Shown: positions 35,828 to 46,083 of the stretch, piece by piece
Numbering within the stretch: the first letter of the stretch is position 1
Layout of the letters: each line of letters begins with the position of its first letter
Assembly: GCA_024401495.1 (NCBI GenBank)
Contig: JAKSKW010000004.1
Location: 43,969 to 107,968, forward strand
Length of the DNA stretch: 64,000 bases
Direction of reading: 5' to 3'
Source: Paludibacteraceae bacterium
Lineage (GTDB): Bacteria; Bacteroidota; Bacteroidia; Bacteroidales; Paludibacteraceae
The notes under the pieces: generated by a model
What the model was told of the DNA's origin: nothing
Databases searched by the model: none
The model's input: only the letters and a program-made list of their open reading frames with translations
Position numbers and translations under genes: made by a program

Positions 35828-38554
35828 TTATAGTTTACGAGCGACCTCGATTGTCTCGAATCCTTCGATGATATCACCAACCTGGATCTCATTGTATCCG
35901 TTAAGAGCAATACCACAATCGAATCCGTTTGCAACCTCCTTAACGTCGTCCTTGTAACGCTTCAACGACTGCAAATCTCCGGTGAATACGACAATTCCGT
36001 CGCGAATCAAACGTACCTTGTTAGAGCGCTTGATCTTACCGTCGCGGACAATTGAACCAGCGATAACACCGACCTTACCGATCTTGAAGATTTCAAGCAC
36101 TTCGGCTGTACCAGTAACCTGCTCCTTCAACTCTGGAGCCAACATACCTGCCATAGCGTCCTTCAACTGCTCGATAGCGTCGTAGATGATAGAGTGTAGA
36201 CGGATATCCACACCTTCCTTCTCTGCTAGCTTGCGAGCCGACTGTGATGGACGTACCTGGAATCCGACGATGATCGCGTTGGATGCAGATGCCAACATAA
36301 CATCTGTTTCTGAGATCTGTCCGACTGCCTTGTGGATAACGTTGATCTGGAACTGCTCTGTTGAACAATTCTGCAATGAGTCTGACAATGCCTCTACTGA
36401 TCCGTCCACGTCTCCCTTGACGATGATATTCATCTCCTGGAAGTTTCCAAGTGCACGACGACGGGCGATCTCATCAAGAGTGATGATTCCGTTACCAGCA
36501 CGCAAGCCCTGCTCACGCTGTAGCTGCTCACGCTTGTTAGCGATTTCTCTAGCCTCCTGCTCTGAACCAAGAACGTTGAAGTTATCTCCTGCCTGTGGAG
36601 CTCCGTCAAGACCAAGGATCAAAGCTGGCTCAGATGGACGAGCTTCAGTGATTCTCTGGTTACGCTCGTTGAACATAGCCTTAACCTTACCGTAGTGAGT
36701 GCCTGCGATAACCACGTCACCAACCTTCAAAGTACCGTTGCTTACAAGCACTGTAGCTACATAACCACGTCCTTTATCCAACTGGCTCTCGATGATTGAA
36801 CCTGTAGCCTTACGGTTTGGATTAGCCTTCAAATCAAGCATTTCTGCCTCAAGAAGCACCTTCTCCATCAATTCCTCAACACCGATACCCTTCTTAGCAG
36901 CGATATCCTGTGACTGATACTTACCACCCCACTCTTCTACCAAGTAGTTCATCTGCGACAACGACTCCTTGATCTTGTCTGGGTTGGCAGTTGGCTTATC
37001 GATCTTATTGATTGCAAACACGATAGGCACACCAGCGATACTTGCGTGGTTGATAGCCTCCTTTGTCTGCGGCATCACATCGTCATCGGCTGCGACGATG
37101 ATGATAGCGATATCTGTAACCTTGGCACCACGTGCACGCATGGCTGTAAACGCCTCGTGACCTGGAGTATCCAAGAATGTGATCTGCTGACCGTTCTTCA
37201 ATGTGACATTGTAAGCACCGATATGCTGAGTGATACCTCCGGCCTCACCGGCGATCACGTTAGTCTGGCGGATATAGTCAAGCAATGAAGTCTTACCGTG
37301 GTCTACGTGTCCCATCACAGTTACGATAGGTGGACGCTGGATCAAATCCTCTTCCTTATCCTCTTCCTCCTGGATAGCCTCACTTACCTCGGCTGACACA
37401 TATTCAGTTTCAAATCCGAACTCACTTGCAACGATATTGATAGTATCCGCGTCGAGACGCTGGTTGATTGACACCATCAAACCGAAGTTCATACATGTTG
37501 TGATAACCTCTGTGATTGTCACATCCATCATCTTAGCCAAATCGCTGACAGTCACAAACTCAGTGATCTTAAGTTTGCCCTGTGCCTCACGTTCCTGAGC
37601 CTCACGCTCCTCAGCACGCTGACGGATTGACTCACGTTTATCATGACGGTGCTTAGCACCACTCTTGTTCTGAGCCTTATTAGAAGTCAAGCGAGCAAGA
37701 GTATCTTTGATCTGCTTCTGTACATCTTCGTCAGAAACCTCCTGCTTCTGATTCTTCTGCTTGTTGTTGAACTTCTTGTTGTTCTTTCCTCCTTCGTTGG
37801 CTTCACGACCTTCATTTCTGTCACCTTTATTGTGACGGTCGCCCTTGCCACCCTGTTTTCCATCTTTGTATTCAGAGATATCGACTCTCTCTTTACCCTG
37901 GATACGATTTCTTTGTTTCTTCTGACCATTCTGGCCCTGACCCTGCTCACCTTTCTGGCCGCCCTGCTCGCCGCCTTTCTGGTTCTGCTTCTGATGGTCT
38001 TTCTTTCTCTCTTCCTTAGTCTTCTTCTTAGGTCTAGTCTGAGAGTTGATAGAAGACAAATCGATTGTTCCCAACACCTTAGGTCCTGTGACCTGCTGAG
38101 TAGGATTCAATCTGAATACATCTTCAGATTCGTTTTGTGATGCTGACATATTATTTGGTTTAGTCTCAGCGACAGGAGTCGAAGAGACTGGTCGTGTTTC
38201 AGTAACTGGGGCTTGTGGTTTTGGAGCGTCATTGATCTTGCCGACAACCTTTAGCTGAGGTGCCTTAACCTCCACCTTGATGTCGACCTCGTCTTTCTTT
38301 CCAAATCCTGGAATCTCAACGACTTTCTCCTTCTTATTCTTTTTTCTGTCCTTCATGTCGTCAAACTCTGCCTTTGCATCAGACTTGAACGACTTATCCT
38401 TGTCATATTCCTGACGTAGGATATCTTCTTCTTTATCAGACAATTTGTAGTTGGGATTCGCATCTTCGATTGCAAATCCTTTCTTTTTTAGTAGTTCGGT
38501 AGCAGTTGCGATACCTACATTTAATTCTTTAGCTAATTGACCTAATCTCGACAT
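35828..38554 (-). CDS. infB: Translation initiation factor IF-2
   Basis: At 908 residues. The N-terminus has the IF2 N-domain ([25 protein letters not shown]), then a long low-complexity basic/Gln/Gly region (about 90-310) usual in Bacteroidota. The G domain starts near 405 with [25 protein letters not shown] and [10 protein letters not shown], followed by the C1/C2 domains. IF-2 places initiator tRNA on the 30S subunit as a GTPase. It is third in the rimP-nusA-infB order but has its own candidate promoter at 38630. Confidence 0.98.
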   Translation of the reverse strand: MSRLGQLAKELNVGIATATELLKKKGFAIEDANPNYKLSDKEEDILRQEYDKDKSFKSDAKAEFDDMKDRKKNKKEKVVEIPGFGKKDEVDIKVEVKAPQLKVVGKINDAPKPQAPVTETRPVSSTPVAETKPNNMSASQNESEDVFRLNPTQQVTGPKVLGTIDLSSINSQTRPKKKTKEERKKDHQKQNQKGGEQGGQKGEQGQGQNGQKKQRNRIQGKERVDISEYKDGKQGGKGDRHNKGDRNEGREANEGGKNNKKFNNKQKNQKQEVSDEDVQKQIKDTLARLTSNKAQNKSGAKHRHDKRESIRQRAEEREAQEREAQGKLKITEFVTVSDLAKMMDVTITEVITTCMNFGLMVSINQRLDADTINIVASEFGFETEYVSAEVSEAIQEEEDKEEDLIQRPPIVTVMGHVDHGKTSLLDYIRQTNVIAGEAGGITQHIGAYNVTLKNGQQITFLDTPGHEAFTAMRARGAKVTDIAIIIVAADDDVMPQTKEAINHASIAGVPIVFAINKIDKPTANPDKIKESLSQMNYLVEEWGGKYQSQDIAAKKGIGVEELMEKVLLEAEMLDLKANPNRKATGSIIESQLDKGRGYVATVLVSNGTLKVGDVVIAGTHYGKVKAMFNERNQRITEARPSEPALILGLDGAPQAGDNFNVLGSEQEAREIANKREQLQREQGLRAGNGIITLDEIARRRALGNFQEMNIIVKGDVDGSVEALSDSLQNCSTEQFQINVIHKAVGQISETDVMLASASNAIIVGFQVRPSQSARKLAEKEGVDIRLHSIIYDAIEQLKDAMAGMLAPELKEQVTGTAEVLEIFKIGKVGVIAGSIVRDGKIKRSNKVRLIRDGIVVFTGDLQSLKRYKDDVKEVANGFDCGIALNGYNEIQVGDIIEGFETIEVARKL

Positions 38555-38629
38555 AAAATTTTAATTACCACACTTAAAAAAACAACACACTTAACTCATC
38601 ATAGTATGCTGCTTTTTTATTCCTTCCCA

Positions 38630-38637
38630 CAAAATTA
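38630..38637 (-). promoter_or_regulatory. Candidate -7 box (TAATTTTG) for infB
   Basis: On the minus strand TAATTTTG, 76 bp upstream of the infB start and within the 216-bp gap after nusA. It suggests infB can be transcribed apart from rimP-nusA. Confidence 0.45.
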
Positions 38638-38770
38638 AAAAACAGCAACCACAAATTGCACCTTGTCCATAATGTTTTTGCTTTTCCCGAAACAAAATAC
38701 CTTTGGGTGCTAAATCCGAACGCACCCAAAAGTATCCTATATTTCAGAGAAACTCATTCCTACCTGACGG

Positions 38771-40060
38771 TTAGGAATTACTTTCATCATTGTTGTCAGC
38801 GTCAGCGTCGAAATCCTCAAACTCAGACTTCAAAACTGCCAACACCTCATCTATAGTCTCTTCCTCTAGATCAATACGACGAAGAAGCTCATCTCTTGAA
38901 ACGTTCAATACGCTAAGAGCTGTATCGAATCCGTTCTTCTTGAACTCCTCGATAACCCATCCGTCGATCTCGTCTGCGAACTCGTCAAGGTAGATATCTC
39001 CATCATCGTAACCGTCTGAGTTTCTGAATACCTCAATCTGGTAACCTGTAAGCTGTGTTGCAAGCTTGATGTTCATACCACCCTTACCGATTGCCAACGA
39101 TACCTCCTGTGGATCCAAGTAAACCTCTGCCTTCTTCTCCTCCTCGATGATTCTGATAGATGAGATTCTTGCTGGGTTCAACGCTCTCTGGATATATAGA
39201 GATACGTTTGATGTATAGTTGATTACATCGATATTCTCATTACGAAGCTCTCTTACGATACCGTGGATACGTGCTCCCTTCATACCTACACATGCTCCTA
39301 CTGGATCGATTCTCTCGTCGTAGCTCTCTACAGCGACCTTAGCTCTCTCTCCTGGGATACGTGCGATACCCTTGATTGTGATCAAGCCGTCAGCGATTTC
39401 AGGAACCTCCTGCTCGAACAATCTCTGAAGGAACATTGGCGATGTACGAGAAAGGATAATCTTTGGATTATTGTTCTCATTATCCACCTTAGCCACGATA
39501 GCTCTCAATGTATCCTGCTTGCGATAGTTGTCTGAAGGGATCTGCTCTGCCTTTGGAAGGATCATCTCGTTACCCTCCTCGTCAAGTAGAAGAACCTCCT
39601 TCTTCCAAGTCTGGTAGATCTCACCAACGACGATCTTACCGACCTTCTCCTTATACTTGTTGAACAATGTATCTTTCTGAAGCTCTAGGATCTTCGACGC
39701 AAGTGTCTGACGAAGATTCAATACAGCACGACGTCCGAATGAAGCGAAGTCTACCTTCTCTGAGAAGTTCTCGCCTACCTCGTAAGAAGCGTCGATCTTC
39801 TTAACGTCTGCCAAAGCCACCTGTGAGTTCTCGTCGTCGACAGTACCGTCTTCAACTACTACTCTATTGTGATATATCTCGAAATCACCCTTGTCAGGAT
39901 TGATGATAACGTCGTAGTTCTCATCAGTACCATACGTCTTAGTGATGACACTTCTGAATGACTCTTCCAAGACACTGATCATTGTGCCTCGATCGATGTT
40001 CTTAAGTTCCTTAAACTCAGAAAATGAATCTATTAAGCTGAGTGTTTCCTGCTTAGCCAT
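38771..40060 (-). CDS. nusA: Transcription termination/antitermination factor NusA
   Basis: A 429-residue protein. The N-terminal domain (about 1-125) begins LSLIDSFSEFKELKNIDRGTM, then the S1 domain (about 135-200), and two KH domains with CVGMKGARIHGIVRELRNE and LAIGKGGMNIKLATQLTG. The acidic C-terminus (EFEDFDADADNND) replaces the AR repeats of E. coli. NusA binds RNA polymerase and influences pausing, termination and antitermination. The gap from rimP is 11 bp. Confidence 0.98.
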   Translation of the reverse strand: MAKQETLSLIDSFSEFKELKNIDRGTMISVLEESFRSVITKTYGTDENYDVIINPDKGDFEIYHNRVVVEDGTVDDENSQVALADVKKIDASYEVGENFSEKVDFASFGRRAVLNLRQTLASKILELQKDTLFNKYKEKVGKIVVGEIYQTWKKEVLLLDEEGNEMILPKAEQIPSDNYRKQDTLRAIVAKVDNENNNPKIILSRTSPMFLQRLFEQEVPEIADGLITIKGIARIPGERAKVAVESYDERIDPVGACVGMKGARIHGIVRELRNENIDVINYTSNVSLYIQRALNPARISSIRIIEEEKKAEVYLDPQEVSLAIGKGGMNIKLATQLTGYQIEVFRNSDGYDDGDIYLDEFADEIDGWVIEEFKKNGFDTALSVLNVSRDELLRRIDLEEETIDEVLAVLKSEFEDFDADADNNDESNS

Positions 40061-40071
40061 AATAATTTATA

Positions 40072-40539
40072 TTATTTGAATCTAATTGAATATTTCGTAT
40101 ATTTTACCTCGTCGTACTTGAACGAGTATTCTTTTTCCACGTCGACTTTTCTCTTCGCTCCTTCTGGCTTCTCCTTTACAGTCACGACGATTGTAAATTC
40201 CTCCTCAGTAGCGCTCTTCAACACGCCCACTAACTTCTGACCTGCCTTTGAAAGCACCTCAACCTCCTTGCCAACGTATTTCTGATATTGGCGAAGGACG
40301 ACGAAAGGTGAACTCAATCCAGCTGAGCCGACCTCCAACTCATAGTCTTCCTGCTCACGGTCGAACTTAGATTCAATATGACGTGAAAGCGAGACGCAAG
40401 TGTCGATGTCAATAGAGTCTTCGCTATCGATTGTAACGACAATCTCATTGGCAGGGCTTACCTTAACCTCAACAATGAAAAGGCTTGTACCGTCAATGAA
40501 TTCGTTAATCGCTTGTGTAAGTTCTTGTTTATCTATCAT
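40072..40539 (-). CDS. rimP: Ribosome maturation factor RimP
   Basis: At 155 residues, standard for RimP. The N-terminal domain contains EIVVTIDSEDSIDIDTCVSLSRHIES and then YELEVGSAGLSSPFVVLRQYQKYVGKEV, the two conserved segments of the family, followed by the SH3-like C-terminal domain. It is needed for 30S maturation. It leads the operon with nusA; a TATATTTG box lies 52-59 bp upstream. Confidence 0.96.
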   Translation of the reverse strand: MIDKQELTQAINEFIDGTSLFIVEVKVSPANEIVVTIDSEDSIDIDTCVSLSRHIESKFDREQEDYELEVGSAGLSSPFVVLRQYQKYVGKEVEVLSKAGQKLVGVLKSATEEEFTIVVTVKEKPEGAKRKVDVEKEYSFKYDEVKYTKYSIRFK

Positions 40540-40590
40540 TATATTAAAAAAATGAAGGAGAACAATTCGCTCCCCTCCTCATTCCAAATG

Positions 40591-40598
40591 CAAATATA
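40591..40598 (-). promoter_or_regulatory. Candidate -7 box (TATATTTG) for the rimP-nusA operon
   Basis: Minus-strand TATATTTGCATTTGG, 52-59 bp before rimP. Good match to TAnnTTTG and a sensible leader length. Confidence 0.5.
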
Positions 40599-40636
40599 CA
40601 TTTTTTTAAGTCAATTGCAAAAAAGAACGGAGAAAA

Positions 40637-40675
40637 TTAATTCATAATGCATAATTCGTAATTCATAATTGTCGG
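40637..40675. repeat. Family C repeat (CATAAT/CGTAAT units ending ATTGTCGG)
   Basis: A stretch built from TTCATAAT-like units and ending CATAATTGTCGG. Copies at 45831, 54431 and 62321 share this end. Part of the 319-bp gene-free interval 40540-40858, which otherwise holds no gene and an AT-rich segment with several short repeats. Confidence 0.5.
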
Positions 40676-40858
40676 TACGGGCCAACGGATTGGGGAAACA
40701 CCACATTTTTCATGTTTATGGTTTCCACATAACATATTCCCTAACGGGATAATTGGAAATGCGGAATCGACCGTGGAAACGCCACACATCGGCAATGAAA
40801 GCCAAATCATTTCATATATAATTTCCTTAATAAATGTAAACTGATAGTGCTGTAACCG

Positions 40859-41593
40859 TTATTTTATATACTCCCAAAAAGGATCATCAGGGATTGTTGT
40901 ACGAGAATATTCTAAATAAAGATCTTGCACAGGCACATCAAATTTGTCAGATACGAAAAATTTACCTTCATCTGATATTATATATTTAGTAATATGAACT
41001 ATAGTGTTTTTTGCATTTTTGTCTTTCTTCTTTATTCCAGTATATTCACCAGAAGAATTAATAGCCCGTTCGTAATTACCCCAATTTGTTTCATAACAAA
41101 AAACAAACAATGTGTTCTCATTATAAATTATAAAACTCGTATAACTACCGTTTTCCTCATCATGTTCATCAAAAATTAGTTTATCAATTAGAGTTCCTTT
41201 TTCTGATAGTACAGAAAAATATAAAAATTTTTCATCATACAAACCATCTAATGCATCCTTCCATGAGGATAAAACAAAACACTTAAATTTCTTGAATGTC
41301 CAGCTATTGTCTACCCAAACTTTCATTATTGAATAGTCAACAAATTCTAATGATTCTGTTTCGTAATCAAAACTAGTAATATCATATTTAAAATCTTTAA
41401 TATCAAAGCATTTCTTCATTATAGTTGTGTCTATTTGATTTTCTTTTTTTAAAGAAGTATTCCCTTTTTTATAAAATGGCAAAGGAAGCTGTGGTGCCTT
41501 TTCAAATATGTGATTAAACAAGATAGAATCTTGTCCCCACACATTTACGCCGAATAAAAGAAAAGATAGAGTTAATACAATATTTTTCATCAT
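40859..41593 (-). CDS. Secreted protein of unknown function (tandem paralogue 1)
   Basis: A 244-residue protein with a signal peptide (MMKNIVLTLSFLLFGVNVWG). The mature part is beta-rich and ends ITKYIISDEGKFFVSDKFDVP...DDPFWEYIK, closely matching the end of the protein encoded at 41765-42481 (ITKYTISKEGKFVVTEKNDVP...DDPIYEYLK). Other shared segments include a DxLIxx...KL/I strand in the middle. It is probably periplasmic or outer-membrane. I do not recognise the family. The two genes lie 171 bp apart and look like a tandem duplication. Confidence 0.6.
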   Translation of the reverse strand: MMKNIVLTLSFLLFGVNVWGQDSILFNHIFEKAPQLPLPFYKKGNTSLKKENQIDTTIMKKCFDIKDFKYDITSFDYETESLEFVDYSIMKVWVDNSWTFKKFKCFVLSSWKDALDGLYDEKFLYFSVLSEKGTLIDKLIFDEHDEENGSYTSFIIYNENTLFVFCYETNWGNYERAINSSGEYTGIKKKDKNAKNTIVHITKYIISDEGKFFVSDKFDVPVQDLYLEYSRTTIPDDPFWEYIK

Positions 41594-41764
41594 TTTAGTA
41601 AATATTTTTTATTGTTTAATCTTACAGTAATAAGAGTGTAATAATCCGAAGATTGAAACATCGCCCCCCTTATCGACAATTAATGACAATTCATTTCGGA
41701 TTCACAACATCGAGCAAATCATTAAATTTTCATCATATGTAATAAATACATGAGAGACACCGCA

Positions 41765-42481
41765 CTACTTCAGATACTCATATATAGGATCGTCAGCAAT
41801 GTTTTCACGTTGATAGTCAAAAGAGCCTTCTTTAGCTGGAACATCATTTTTTTCTGTAACAACAAATTTTCCCTCTTTCGAGATTGTGTATTTGGTTATA
41901 TGAGCAATCGAACGAGGTGCATTTTCATCTTTAAAGATACTTTCTCCACGCTTCCTTTCTTCTTTAGTTTTAATATTGCTCCTGTTAACATCATAACATA
42001 AAGTAACAATTGTTTTTTCATCAACCACTACATACGCATTAAACGTAGTAACTTTTTCATCAATCTGATGAATTACCAATTTATCAGTAATATTTCCATT
42101 ATAAGACTTAATGAAAATATAGAAAGTGACTTCATCGAAAGGTGGAGATGGAATATCTACATGAGAAGATAATGCAAAACACTGGTAATTTTCACATTGC
42201 CAACTGCCATCAATCCAAAATCTTGCAATTCCTTCCTCATCTATAAAGTTTGAATTGTCATCGAAATAATAAAACTCACGAACAATTTCATCCTCATCAA
42301 AGAAGTACTTCATGTAAAAAGAATCTATAGGTAGTCTATCTTCTTTTAATTTCTTTTGTGCAAAAGGCAAATCATAACGATAAGCCTTCTCAAATAAATT
42401 GTCAAGATTAATAGAATTATTTCCTAACAATTGAACTACAGGAAGCAAAAAAATTGCTACAAATTCAATCTTTTTCATCAT
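41765..42481 (-). CDS. Secreted protein of unknown function (tandem paralogue 2)
   Basis: From ATG 42481 the product starts MMKKIEFVAIFLLPVVQLLG, a signal peptide; upstream in-frame codons to 42538 would give a non-signal N-terminus and are unlikely to be used. The C-terminal half resembles the gene at 40859. A 21-bp stretch, CAATTAATGACAATTCATTTC, occurs upstream of both genes (41677 and 42536), indicating that the flanks were duplicated too. No function can be assigned. Confidence 0.58.
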   Translation of the reverse strand: MMKKIEFVAIFLLPVVQLLGNNSINLDNLFEKAYRYDLPFAQKKLKEDRLPIDSFYMKYFFDEDEIVREFYYFDDNSNFIDEEGIARFWIDGSWQCENYQCFALSSHVDIPSPPFDEVTFYIFIKSYNGNITDKLVIHQIDEKVTTFNAYVVVDEKTIVTLCYDVNRSNIKTKEERKRGESIFKDENAPRSIAHITKYTISKEGKFVVTEKNDVPAKEGSFDYQRENIADDPIYEYLK

Positions 42482-42571
42482 TTTAACATATATTTTTCCA
42501 CTCCCGAAATCATTTTTTTCGTTATATATAGGAGGCAATTAATGACAATTCATTTCACATTCCACAACATC

Positions 42572-42634
42572 GGCAACGGTAGGCAAAAGGCTTCGTCTTA
42601 TCGTCAACCATTGCCTGAGAGGACAACCGTTGCC
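42572..42634. repeat. Inverted repeat upstream of the secreted protein gene
   Basis: Outer arms GGCAACGGT (42572-42580) and ACCGTTGCC (42626-42634), inner arms AGGCAA and TTGCCT. A two-step stem with a 24-nt loop in an otherwise gene-free 42539-42789 segment. Function unknown. Confidence 0.5.
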
Positions 42635-42789
42635 ACGGTTGGAAGATATAGTGGTAGTGATATCAGCATGTGCTTAAATCACATAATGCAAAAGCATACA
42701 TTTCTTACATATCATTATAATATACAATCAAGAACAACATAAAATACTGTCTGGACACTTTCATTTATAATGGAATATTCATGTTTTCC

Positions 42790-43845
42790 CTAATATCCAG
42801 AATAATCTACATTTTTTAAATCGACTTCTTTTATTCTACTTATATGTATGTATCCTGATTTATTATTAAACCAGTCTGAAGGTCGTTTTATAATCTGTGC
42901 CCATTGAGAATTTTCTATCATTTTAATGCCCATCAACTTATTAGAAGGTATCGTATACAATATTTTTGATCGAGAATCAGGTTTACTTCTAACGTTAACA
43001 TAACCATCACTATCAACTATCTTTACAATTTTCTCCCCACACAAAATCATTCGTTTGTTATCCTTTTTGTCTATCTTATATATGATATCCATTTGACACT
43101 TATCTGAATCATCATGATTATCATTATATACAAACTCACCTCTAATTATCGTTGAGTCATTTAGATTCTCAGCATAATACACATTATCATCCAAATTATC
43201 TTCTGTGATATCTTCTGGTCCATTATACTTTCCGTCCATCCATCTGTTTATTTTTACAAGTATTCCGTCTGAATTAAACTTATATGTCACATAATCATGT
43301 AAACCAAAATCATTAGAATGCCACATAATCGTTGAATCTTCATTGATTTTTGAATCAACTATCACTTCTAAATCTTCTTCTTGATCGTTAATTATATAAG
43401 TGCCTTTATTTGCATAATAGAGACAAAGTTGTGTTACTGGCTTTCCACTACTATTTGAAAAGCCCCACAAATCATATCTTAAATATGAAGCGGTTTCTTC
43501 CAATAACAAATAGTAATTTATATCTGTATTTGTCAATATATATCCTAATGACAGGACTTTGTCATTTCCCAGAAAAACTCTTTCCATTTTTTTATACGTA
43601 TAATTAGGAGATGTTGAATATCTGCCAAAAAAACTTGGAGTCAAGGAGATATTCGATTTAATGGAATCCATTCTTACTATAGAATTAATAAGTGTATCTG
43701 TAAATAAATAATCTGGATGTATAGCAAAATAATTGGATATTGGAAAAGTCAATTCATTTCTAAAATATTTTTTCATTTCTTCATTCTGCGAATGCAATTC
43801 AACAGAACACAACAGACAAATAATAATATTTATAATTCTATTCAT
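42790..43845 (-). CDS. Secreted protein with C-terminal SH3-like domain
   Basis: The start at 43845 gives MNRIINIIICLLCSVELHS, a signal peptide; an upstream ATG at 43860 would add five residues. The C-terminal part DSDGYVNVRSKPDSRSKILYTIPSN and SGYIHISRIKEVD is a bacterial SH3 domain, which often binds peptidoglycan or other surface polymers. The central part has beta strands and no known motif. It lies next to an LRR/barrel gene and may be cotranscribed with it: the gap is 37-52 bp. A TATTTTTG-like box at 43865 is close to the start. Confidence 0.62.
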   Translation of the reverse strand: MNRIINIIICLLCSVELHSQNEEMKKYFRNELTFPISNYFAIHPDYLFTDTLINSIVRMDSIKSNISLTPSFFGRYSTSPNYTYKKMERVFLGNDKVLSLGYILTNTDINYYLLLEETASYLRYDLWGFSNSSGKPVTQLCLYYANKGTYIINDQEEDLEVIVDSKINEDSTIMWHSNDFGLHDYVTYKFNSDGILVKINRWMDGKYNGPEDITEDNLDDNVYYAENLNDSTIIRGEFVYNDNHDDSDKCQMDIIYKIDKKDNKRMILCGEKIVKIVDSDGYVNVRSKPDSRSKILYTIPSNKLMGIKMIENSQWAQIIKRPSDWFNNKSGYIHISRIKEVDLKNVDYSGY

Positions 43846-43897
43846 AATACCTAAATCCATTTTTCAAAAATAAATATTCCTTTTAATGTAACATAAT

Positions 43898-45112
43898 TTA
43901 TTTCATTCCACGAATGTAATCACCCCATCCTAACGGGACAAATAAAAATATATTATGATATAACGTTTTATTTTTTGAATAAGGGACAAAATCCATACAA
44001 TCAAAACCCAATCGATATCCTACATATAAAAAGGACATAAAATCTAAACCTACATTGGCCTTAAGTTGGAAACGTCTGGCATTCATATCAAAATAATTAA
44101 CTGTATCATACATTTCAGAGTATGACTTTGCGACAATCTTGAAACATGAATTTATACCTAAATAAGGAAGTACGTACATAGGAACTCTTGTTTTTGTAAT
44201 AACAGGAACTCCAATATTCAGAGGGATATTAAAGGAACGAAACCGGTCAGAGAAATCTACCGATACATTTTCTATACTTTTTTTATGAGTAGATCTTAAA
44301 AGTGAAAATTCTATTCCGGACTGTATAATTAAGTCCCTTTTATTGGGGAGCAGTTGGATAAAATCTATCTGTTCTGAAAATCCAAACGTAATCCCATGAA
44401 TAGGGGTTCTTAGAAAATTAGGAGAAGACAATGTTTTAGCAACTTCTAACCGAGAATCAAGACTAAATCGTGATGCAGACGAATTTTCATTAGTAGATAA
44501 TCTTTCTTCAATGTTCTTTTTAGAAAGTCTTGGACAATTGTCAAAAGCACTTTCTGATATATTAATAAAGGATTCTGGAAATTCTACCTTTCTTAGTGAA
44601 GTACAATTCAAAAATGCATTTGAACCTATTTCTCTAACATTTTTAGGAATTATAATACTTTTCAAGTTTACACAACCTTTACACATTTCAATTGGGATAC
44701 GAGTAATAGACGCAGGAAGTTGAAGTCTTCTTAACTTTTTGCAATCCATAAATGTAGAAAAGGTCCCTAAATTATATACAGAATCAGGAATTATTAATTC
44801 TTCAATTAACTCACATCCTAAAAAAGCCTCTTTTCCAATCCTCTCTAATCCGTTTGGAAGAATGACATCCGAAATATTTGTTTTGTTAGCAAACGCCCTA
44901 TCTCCAATAATTTTTAACGAAGAAGGTAATTTTACGCATGAATAAGTATCAGAAAGATCAATGTCTCCTTCTTTTAATTCAACAACTCCCTCTTCTACAA
45001 ATAAAGTATCTCCCTTAATTGTATATTTATCACTATCGGCTCTTGCTGTTGGCAATAATATAATCAAGAAAAGCTGAAGTAATATAATTACTTTTATTTT
45101 ATAAGAAATCAT
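43898..45112 (-). CDS. BspA-like leucine-rich-repeat protein fused to an outer-membrane beta-barrel
   Basis: Start 45112 gives a signal peptide (ISYKIKVIILLQLFLIILLPTARA); in-frame ATGs at 45145 and 45163 would extend it into the upstream gene. Residues about 45-220 are LRR_5 (BspA) repeats with units such as LKIIGDRAFANKTNISDVILP and REIGSNAFLNCTSLRKVEFP. After a short Ser/Asn linker, the last 170 residues alternate as beta-barrel strands and end in GWGDYIRGMK, like PorT/OmpA-type outer-membrane barrels. The combination places an LRR domain next to a membrane barrel. Its binding target is unknown. Confidence 0.7.
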   Translation of the reverse strand: MISYKIKVIILLQLFLIILLPTARADSDKYTIKGDTLFVEEGVVELKEGDIDLSDTYSCVKLPSSLKIIGDRAFANKTNISDVILPNGLERIGKEAFLGCELIEELIIPDSVYNLGTFSTFMDCKKLRRLQLPASITRIPIEMCKGCVNLKSIIIPKNVREIGSNAFLNCTSLRKVEFPESFINISESAFDNCPRLSKKNIEERLSTNENSSASRFSLDSRLEVAKTLSSPNFLRTPIHGITFGFSEQIDFIQLLPNKRDLIIQSGIEFSLLRSTHKKSIENVSVDFSDRFRSFNIPLNIGVPVITKTRVPMYVLPYLGINSCFKIVAKSYSEMYDTVNYFDMNARRFQLKANVGLDFMSFLYVGYRLGFDCMDFVPYSKNKTLYHNIFLFVPLGWGDYIRGMK

Positions 45113-45153
45113 ATCATATAAAAAATCAGTATATTTTATAATCATCCTTAATG

Positions 45154-45678
45154 TTAAAAACATCCATGATCTTCTGATTCTCCAAATTCACCCGTAACTG
45201 GATCTAGACGAAATAATTCCCAGTATGGATCAGCAAGCCCTCTTAATTCAACCCACAGAGTTTTTTTATCCTTAGGATTATCTACCCACACGATATCTGC
45301 TATAAAAGAAGGTGAATTAGGTGCACGCAATGCTCTTTCTTGAATATTGAAATCTGTCCTTTGAGGTAAGACTAAATTCATATATAAACTGCCATCCGCA
45401 TTATAAATGCATGAATAATTTATATGATTATTTTTATACGAAACAATCACTCTATCCATTGTAGGAACAGGACAAGACCCATTCTTCCTGACATTAGGAA
45501 TATCTATTACCCTACCTTCAAAAATCCATCTTATTCCAATTGGTCTTAATCTATTTATTTCAGAATTGTAATAAAACTCTTCAGGAAAGCTAAATCGCCT
45601 TCCTATACATGGATTATCCTTAAACGACAAAGTCATTCCCAAATCATTATACCATTCGAAATCAGTCAATTTTTCCAT
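45154..45678 (-). CDS. Hypothetical cytoplasmic protein
   Basis: A 174-residue protein, no signal peptide or membrane helices, acidic with several Trp and Tyr residues and a C-terminal Cys two residues from the end (DHGCF). No family recognised. It overlaps the longest version of the LRR-barrel gene by 10 bp, implying cotranscription. A TATTTTTG box lies about 138 bp upstream. Confidence 0.55.
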   Translation of the reverse strand: MEKLTDFEWYNDLGMTLSFKDNPCIGRRFSFPEEFYYNSEINRLRPIGIRWIFEGRVIDIPNVRKNGSCPVPTMDRVIVSYKNNHINYSCIYNADGSLYMNLVLPQRTDFNIQERALRAPNSPSFIADIVWVDNPKDKKTLWVELRGLADPYWELFRLDPVTGEFGESEDHGCF

Positions 45679-45815
45679 ATCAAATAAATTTAATTATCAT
45701 CTGCTTCATATACCCTTTGTTGTCTAATTTTTTGGGAGTACTATATTTATGTATTAATCCGACAAATCATACAAAAAAACACATTTTTTTCATTTTCTTC
45801 TTTACTCCGACGTCG

Positions 45816-45823
45816 CAAAAATA
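45816..45823 (-). promoter_or_regulatory. Candidate -7 box (TATTTTTG) for the hypothetical-LRR-SH3 genes
   Basis: On the minus strand TATTTTTG lies upstream of the hypothetical gene at 45678. The 459-bp interval 45679-46137 also contains a family C repeat, a short GGTCC..GGACC hairpin near 45875 and a HAD-gene terminator. Confidence 0.35.
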
Positions 45824-45830
45824 ATCAATT

Positions 45831-45867
45831 AATTAATAATGCATAATTCACAATTCATAATTGTCGG
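45831..45867. repeat. Family C repeat
   Basis: AATTAATAATGCATAATTC and a CATAATTGTCGG end, as in the copies at 40637, 54431 and 62321. Confidence 0.5.
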
Positions 45868-46083
45868 GACGAAATGGTCCAGCGGACCAGGTTCGACGAA
45901 GTCGACGGTAGCCGATTCCAAAATATAAAATTTGTCCTCAAATTTTGTATTTTGGTGTCGGTTTAAATGAAATTCGTGGTTAATTCGTGTATTTCATGTT
46001 CGTTATTCCACATCAAATTTTTCGAATCATTTTCGGAAATTTTACGTTCCCATATTCAATTCACAACAATTCCAATTTAGGGG

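Noticed and set aside
36186..36695. Long plus-strand open frame inside infB
   Set aside because: The opposite strand is a clear IF-2 gene; the frame follows from its codon bias.
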